Source: an uncultured Spirochaetaceae bacterium (GTDB taxonomy: Bacteria > Spirochaetota > Spirochaetia > Sphaerochaetales > Sphaerochaetaceae). Taken from it: a stretch of 64,000 bases of DNA. The notes under the pieces were generated by a model. The model was not told where the DNA came from. It ran no database searches and saw only the letters and a program-made list of their open reading frames with translations. This document shows, one piece after another, positions 63,953 through 64,000 of this stretch. Every line of letters begins with the position of its first letter. Positions within the stretch are counted from its first letter, which is position 1. The position numbers were made by a program, and so were the translations under genes. The stretch covers positions 124,001 to 188,000 of the forward strand of contig CALXMP010000001.1 in the NCBI GenBank assembly GCA_944389505.1, read 5' to 3'.

Positions 63953-64000
63953 ATGAGCGTGATAAAAGTATCCGATATCCAGATAAGTCTGGAAATGACA
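63953..64000 (+). CDS. Start of a gene cut by the window edge
   Basis: ATG at 63953 with GGAGAAG 3-9 nt upstream opens a frame of 16 codons (MSVIKVSDIQISLEMT) that runs off the window. Too short to identify. It is divergent from the HigA-type gene. Confidence 0.6.
   Translation, partial: MSVIKVSDIQISLEMT

Overview
The window reads as about 64 kb of a spirochaete chromosome, most likely a gut-associated member of the Sphaerochaeta group. Three things point that way. The tuf-S10-spc-alpha ribosomal block keeps the Treponema-like order, with tuf first and no infA/adk/map between secY and rpmJ. The binding proteins have short 'LFAGGSSE'-type leaders. Lipoproteins sit next to long homopolymer tracts. 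The genus is inference; no rRNA gene is present. I see no tRNA, rRNA, CRISPR array, prophage or intact insertion sequence.

Layout. 1-1.1 kb: 5' part of rny (RNase Y), cut by the window edge. 1.4-2.5 kb: a lipoprotein gene placed between rny and the ribosomal block, with a C8 tract in its promoter region. 2.6-16.8 kb: tuf and 26 ribosomal genes plus secY and rpoA, all on the minus strand, with one clear promoter at 16.8 kb and one clear terminator at 2.57 kb. 17-17.5 kb: about 0.5 kb without a convincing gene. 17.6-22.3 kb: dCMP deaminase, an unknown gene, a fused Fe-S/molybdopterin xanthine dehydrogenase of the selenium-dependent type, and an M20 peptidase. 22.3-30.3 kb (minus): RNase D, a small membrane protein, then a sugar ABC importer operon ending in an MetC-like PLP enzyme and a GH36 alpha-galactosidase. 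30.4-36.7 kb: NCS2 purine permease, GTP-type PEP carboxykinase, a U32/RlhA-like protein coupled to an AraC regulator.

36.8-41.4 kb is the most unusual part. It has a second lipoprotein gene with a G9 tract behind a TTGACA box, groL, a tiny TxpA/BsrE-like hydrophobic peptide gene inside a highly folded transcript with a probable antisense RNA (a candidate type I toxin-antitoxin), and a hicAB pair whose hicA start codon appears to have been lost.

41.8-49.4 kb is a GntR-controlled operon of unknown pathway: DUF362 protein, enolase-superfamily enzyme, TRAP transporter (P, Q, M) and a LarA-like racemase. Palindromes of the form ATTGTATACAAT sit on both divergent promoters. It looks like uptake and stereochemical processing of a hydroxy- or sugar acid. 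49.4-53.2 kb is a four-gene overlapping operon (LemA, DUF2207, and a VTE5-like/VTE6-like pair that may phosphorylate an isoprenoid alcohol). 53.3-55.4 kb is argR-pgi. 55.4-59.8 kb holds a GH51 arabinofuranosidase, a split transketolase and a GntR regulator whose mRNA looks leaderless. 59.9-64 kb holds proS, an Fe-S aldo/keto reductase, a YhcH-family protein, an unpaired HigA-type antitoxin and the first codons of an unidentified gene.

Taken together the cell looks like an anaerobic sugar fermenter taking up plant-derived galactosides, arabinosides and sugar acids.
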